Shown in pieces: positions 6,651-8,492 of a stretch of 8,492 bases of DNA. The notes beneath the pieces were generated by a model, which saw only the letters and a program-made list of their open reading frames with translations, searched no databases and was not told the DNA's origin. The DNA lies in contig JBILVB010000160.1 of the NCBI GenBank assembly GCA_044370695.1, forward strand, positions 1 to 8,492, read 5' to 3'. This DNA is from JBEIFW01 sp044370695. Its GTDB lineage: Bacteria > Actinomycetota > Acidimicrobiia > Acidimicrobiales > Ilumatobacteraceae. Position 1 is the first letter of the stretch. Each line of letters opens with the position of its first letter. Made by a program: the position numbers and the translations under genes.

Positions 6651-7391
6651 GTGTCCCTCGCCGACGGCCTCGATCCTGCCCGGATCCCGGTCCACGTCGG
6701 CTGTGTCATGGACGGTAACGGCCGGTGGGCGACCAAGCGGGGGCTGAAGCGCACCGACGGCCACGCTGCCGGCGAGCACGCCCTGTGGGACGCCGTCGAG
6801 GGGGCGCTCGAGCTCGGGATCGGGTGGTTGACGGTCTACGCGTTCTCCACCGAGAACTGGAAGCGGCCGGTCGACGAGGTCCGCTTCCTGATGCGCTTCA
6901 ACGAGGACATCCTCCTGCGCCGGCGCGACGAGCTGCACGACAAGGGGGTGCGGGTCCGCTTCGCCGGGCGGCGCGACTGGCGGGTGCCGCGCCGGGTGCT
7001 GCGCCGCCAGGACGAGACGACGGCGCTCACGGCGGGGAACCGGCGGATGACGTTGACGTTCGCGTTCAACTACGGCGGGCGGGCCGAGATCGTCGACGCG
7101 GTGCGTCGGATCGTGGCGAGCGGGGTCGCGGCGGACAAGGTCGACGAGAAGCTGATCCGCCGTTACCTCTACGAGCCCGACATGCCCGACCCGGACCTGG
7201 TGATCCGCACGTCGGGGGAGTACCGGATCTCGAACTTCCTGCTGTGGGAGATCGCCTACAGCGAGTTGGTGTTCACCGAGGTGCTCTGGCCCGATTTCCG
7301 CCGGGAGCACCTGGCCGAGGCGATCCGGGAGTTCCAGCGGCGCGACCGGCGGTTCGGGGCGGTCGACGACGGCGCCGGACCCGAGGACTAG
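6651..7391 (+). CDS. uppS: Isoprenyl transferase (cis-prenyl / undecaprenyl diphosphate synthase family)
   Basis: The 246-aa cytosolic or membrane-associated enzyme condenses isopentenyl diphosphate units in cis onto an allylic diphosphate to make the polyprenyl diphosphate carrier for cell-wall synthesis. Every family motif is present: HVGCVMDGNGRWA with the diphosphate-binding Asp21, KRTDGHAAG, YAFSTENWKRP (A64 to P73), FNYGGRAEI (from F139), and DPDLVIRTSGEYRISNF (180-196) with the IPP-binding R186, R192 and S194, ending ELVFTEVLWPDF. The GTG at 6651 is chosen because the next ATG (6708) lies inside the catalytic motif and because TACCGT is six bases upstream. Chain length cannot be told; actinobacteria may carry both short (Z-farnesyl) and long-chain forms. 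recO follows after 5 bp, so the two are an operon. Confidence 0.95.
   Translation: MSLADGLDPARIPVHVGCVMDGNGRWATKRGLKRTDGHAAGEHALWDAVEGALELGIGWLTVYAFSTENWKRPVDEVRFLMRFNEDILLRRRDELHDKGVRVRFAGRRDWRVPRRVLRRQDETTALTAGNRRMTLTFAFNYGGRAEIVDAVRRIVASGVAADKVDEKLIRRYLYEPDMPDPDLVIRTSGEYRISNFLLWEIAYSELVFTEVLWPDFRREHLAEAIREFQRRDRRFGAVDDGAGPED
7383..7387 (+). promoter_or_regulatory. Shine-Dalgarno of recO inside the end of uppS
   Basis: GAGGA lies nine bases before the GTG at 7397 and overlaps the last codons of uppS. AGGGG (7390-7394) is closer but only two bases away. Either supports re-initiation by ribosomes finishing uppS, i.e. translational coupling. Confidence 0.45.
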
Positions 7392-7396
7392 GGGCC

Positions 7397-8107
7397 GTGC
7401 AGCAGTACCGGGACACCGGCGTGGTGCTGCGGACGTACAACTTGGCCGAGGCCGACCGGATCGTCGTGCTGCTCACCGCCGGGCACGGCAAGGTGCGGGC
7501 CGTCGCCAAGGGGGTCCGCAAGACCAAGAGCCGGTTCGGGGGGCGTCTGGAGCCGCTGTCGCACGTGTCGCTGCTCGTGCGCGAGGGCCGTTCGCTCGAC
7601 CTCGTGCAGCAGGTCGAGACGATCGACCACTTCCGGGTGGTGCGCGACGACCTCGACCGGTTGACCCGGGCCGCGGCGCTGTTGGAGGTGTGCGATCACC
7701 TGGCGCAAGAACGCGAGCCGTCGCCCCGCCTGTACCAGATGCTGGTGGGGGCGTTGCGGACGCTGGTCGCCGGGCCGTCGGCGTTGTTGGTGGCGGGGTT
7801 CCAGTTGAAGGTGCTGGCGAACGAGGGGGTGGAGCCCCAGCTCGACGCGTGCGTGTCGTGCGGGTCGCAGGGGCCGCTGGTGGCGTTCGATCCCGGTGAG
7901 GGTGGGGTGCTGTGCCGGTCGTGCCGCCGGGGGGTGGCCCTCAGCGACGATGCCCTGACGTTGCTGCGCATGGTGCTCGGCGGGCGGCTCGCCGCGGCGC
8001 TGGCGGAGCCGGCGTCGGCGGCGACGCACGAGGTGGAGGTGCTGGCGGCACGGGCGATGGAGCACCACCTGGAGCGCCGCTTGCGCTCGACAGGGCTGCT
8101 CACCTGA
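7397..8107 (+). CDS. recO: DNA repair protein RecO
   Basis: The 236-aa recombination mediator works with RecR to load RecA onto SSB-coated single-stranded DNA in gap repair. Residues about 1-80 form the N-terminal OB fold (QQYRDTGVVLRTYNLAEADR, then GHGKVRAVAKGVRKTKSRFG and LEPLSHVSLLVREG), the typical RecO opening. A helical middle follows. A four-cysteine zinc finger is intact: C152-x2-C155 and C173-x2-C176. A C-terminal helical tail ends RRLRSTGLLT. The length is normal. The GTG start at 7397 gives the expected N-terminus, five bases after the uppS stop; an upstream start in this frame would overlap uppS. Linkage of recO with uppS is common in actinobacteria. A strong hairpin about 50 bases past the stop may end the operon. 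Confidence 0.95.
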   Translation: MQQYRDTGVVLRTYNLAEADRIVVLLTAGHGKVRAVAKGVRKTKSRFGGRLEPLSHVSLLVREGRSLDLVQQVETIDHFRVVRDDLDRLTRAAALLEVCDHLAQEREPSPRLYQMLVGALRTLVAGPSALLVAGFQLKVLANEGVEPQLDACVSCGSQGPLVAFDPGEGGVLCRSCRRGVALSDDALTLLRMVLGGRLAAALAEPASAATHEVEVLAARAMEHHLERRLRSTGLLT

Positions 8108-8113
8108 TCGGGT

Positions 8114-8147
8114 CGGCGTCTCGGCCGGCGTCTCAGCCGGCGTCGGC
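8114..8147. repeat. Short 12-bp tandem repeat downstream of recO
   Basis: CGGCGTCTCGGC (8114-8125) is followed by CGGCGTCTCAGC (8126-8137) and a shortened CGGCGTCGGC (8138-8147). There are two and a half copies with one substitution, beginning seven bases after the recO stop. It is probably slippage in neutral spacer; no function is evident. Confidence 0.5.
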
Positions 8148-8158
8148 GGAGAGAGCTT

Positions 8159-8182
8159 CGGTCGTTGCACGCGCAACGGCCG
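8159..8182 (+). terminator. Hairpin downstream of uppS-recO
   Basis: A 10-bp stem (8159-8168 with 8173-8182, one G-U wobble) closes on the 4-base loop ACGC. It is the strongest simple hairpin noted in the window and sits about 50 bases after the recO stop. No U-tract follows, which is common for GC-rich actinobacterial terminators. It probably ends the uppS-recO transcript. Confidence 0.45.
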
Positions 8183-8233
8183 CGGGGTCGTCGAGGCGCG
8201 CGTTGTGCTTGCTCTGGGTGGGCGTCGATGGGG

Positions 8234-8252
8234 CGATTCGTTGACGATTCGT
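8234..8252 (+). repeat. Direct repeat CGATTCGT x2 with 11-bp period
   Basis: CGATTCGT occurs at 8234-8241 and again at 8245-8252, one helical turn apart, upstream of the SOS-type promoter. TTGACG (8241-8246), a -35-like hexamer, bridges the copies, with GAGAAT (8263-8268) after a 16-bp spacer. It could bind a regulator on one face of the DNA or mark a second upstream promoter; both ideas are inference. Confidence 0.35.
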
Positions 8253-8276
8253 CTGGGGTCTTGAGAATTTCTTTAC

Positions 8277-8288
8277 GAACACATGTTC
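8277..8288. promoter_or_regulatory. LexA (SOS) box 1, perfect GAAC-N4-GTTC
   Basis: GAACACATGTTC has both half-sites intact with a four-base AT-rich centre, matching the LexA site of actinobacteria and Bacillus. It lies 45-34 bases before the GTG of the downstream gene and overlaps the candidate -35 (TTCTCA, 8286-8291), where a bound repressor would block polymerase. Confidence 0.75.
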
Positions 8289-8295
8289 TCACTGT

Positions 8296-8307
8296 GGACG
8301 TATGTTC
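8296..8307. promoter_or_regulatory. LexA box 2, one mismatch
   Basis: GGACGTATGTTC differs from GAAC-N4-GTTC at a single position. Its centre is 19 bp from that of box 1, and it lies in the spacer just upstream of the -10. A weaker second site beside a perfect one suggests paired or tight LexA repression. Confidence 0.5.
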
Positions 8308-8309
8308 GC

Positions 8310-8315
8310 TAGGTT
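8310..8315 (+). promoter_or_regulatory. Leaderless -10 box of the DUF222-like gene
   Basis: TAGGTT fits TANNNT and is followed by exactly six bases and the GTG at 8322. With the -35-like TTCTCA (8286-8291) the spacer is 18 bp. Both LexA boxes fall within this promoter. No convincing Shine-Dalgarno is present, in line with a leaderless transcript. Confidence 0.55.
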
Positions 8316-8321
8316 GGTGGC

Positions 8322-8492
8322 GTGGACGAGGTGGATCGGGCGTGGTTGCGGTTGCGGGGGGCGGATGTTTCGGGGTGTGACGAGGCGGGGTTGCGGGTGT
8401 TGGGTGGGTTGTTGGCGCGGGTGCGTGGGGTGCTGGATGTGGTGGATGCGGGGTTGACGCGTCGGGCGGAGGAGTTGGCGGCGGCGGGTGCG
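8322..8492 (+). CDS. Probable DUF222 / 13E12-type (HNH endonuclease) protein, N-terminal fragment
   Basis: From the GTG at 8322, 57 codons stay open to the window edge. The protein begins MDEVDRAWLRLRGADVSGCD and continues with a helical stretch, EAGLRVLGGLLARVRGVLDV then DAGLTRRAEELAAAG. This resembles the N-terminal helices of actinobacterial DUF222 (13E12 repeat) proteins, which often end in an HNH nuclease domain; that domain would be off the window. Codon use is odd: 45 of 57 codons end in G, only two end in C, and eight of nine leucines are TTG, unlike uppS or dinG. The perfect LexA box and a second near-match at its promoter fit the family, since 13E12 genes are among the LexA-regulated genes of Mycobacterium tuberculosis. 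The identification rests on a short, low-complexity stretch, so the family call is moderate; the coding call is stronger. Confidence 0.6.
   Translation, partial: MDEVDRAWLRLRGADVSGCDEAGLRVLGGLLARVRGVLDVVDAGLTRRAEELAAAGA

Noticed and set aside
4709..6718. 669-codon plus-strand frame opposite dinG
   Set aside because: Low-complexity Gly/Arg/Glu/Val-rich shadow; dinG in the other strand has all helicase motifs in order.
8159..8182. tRNA or structured RNA gene after recO
   Set aside because: There is a single hairpin only; no cloverleaf, T-loop or acceptor pairing could be drawn.
8108..8321. Additional small gene or mobile-element end in the last intergenic region
   Set aside because: No frame has family-like sequence or a ribosome site; no terminal inverted repeats or target duplication were seen. 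The content is a short tandem repeat, a hairpin and promoter elements.
1..8492. CRISPR array, toxin-antitoxin pair, phage or defence genes
   Set aside because: No regularly spaced repeats, no small overlapping gene pair and no such families among the supported genes.

Overview
The window is very GC-rich DNA with tightly packed genes, GC-ending codons, frequent GTG starts and actinobacterial-type signals (TANNNT -10 boxes, GAAC-N4-GTTC LexA-type boxes). The gene set is a type II Pat-like acetyltransferase, an XPD/DinG helicase, uppS-recO and a DUF222-like ORF. This suggests a high-GC actinobacterium, perhaps of the Acidimicrobiia; the class is inference from style and not from a marker gene.

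Layout, left to right. (1) 1-155, minus: 5' end of a histidine kinase whose phospho-acceptor H-box begins almost at the N-terminus. (2) 156-267: divergent intergenic region with inverted repeats. (3) 268-2829, plus: 853-aa fusion of an N-terminal GNAT acetyltransferase to an NDP-forming acyl-CoA synthetase-like body; the phosphohistidine segment of that body is missing. (4) 2848-3036, minus: a 62-aa small protein with a very strong Shine-Dalgarno sequence, convergent with (3). (5) 3136-3541, minus: decayed remains of an alkylsulfatase-like metallo-beta-lactamase-fold gene. (6) 3549-4658, minus: an acyl-CoA dehydrogenase. (7) 4706-6622, minus: a DinG/XPD-type helicase with four Fe-S cysteines. 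(8) 6651-7391, plus: cis-prenyltransferase UppS, divergent from dinG with only 28 bp between start codons. (9) 7397-8107, plus: recO, coupled to uppS. (10) 8108-8321: intergenic region with a hairpin, short repeats and a promoter carrying one perfect and one near-perfect LexA box. (11) 8322-8492 (runs off the edge), plus: the start of a probable DUF222/13E12-type (HNH endonuclease) protein with strikingly G-ending, TTG-rich codons.

Themes. The right half is weighted to genome maintenance (dinG, recO, an apparently SOS-controlled DUF222 gene) plus one cell-wall lipid-carrier gene. The left half is acyl-CoA metabolism and protein acylation (Pat-like enzyme, acyl-CoA dehydrogenase, dead hydrolase). 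A pattern runs through the window: the genes without a Shine-Dalgarno sequence have a -10-like hexamer exactly 6 nt before the start codon, as in leaderless actinobacterial transcripts, whereas the genes without that hexamer have a Shine-Dalgarno-like sequence. I see no CRISPR array, insertion sequence, tRNA, rRNA or defence island, and no convincing new multi-gene system. The best leads are the tandem LexA promoter, the phosphohistidine-less Pat-like enzyme, the 62-aa protein and the pseudogene.
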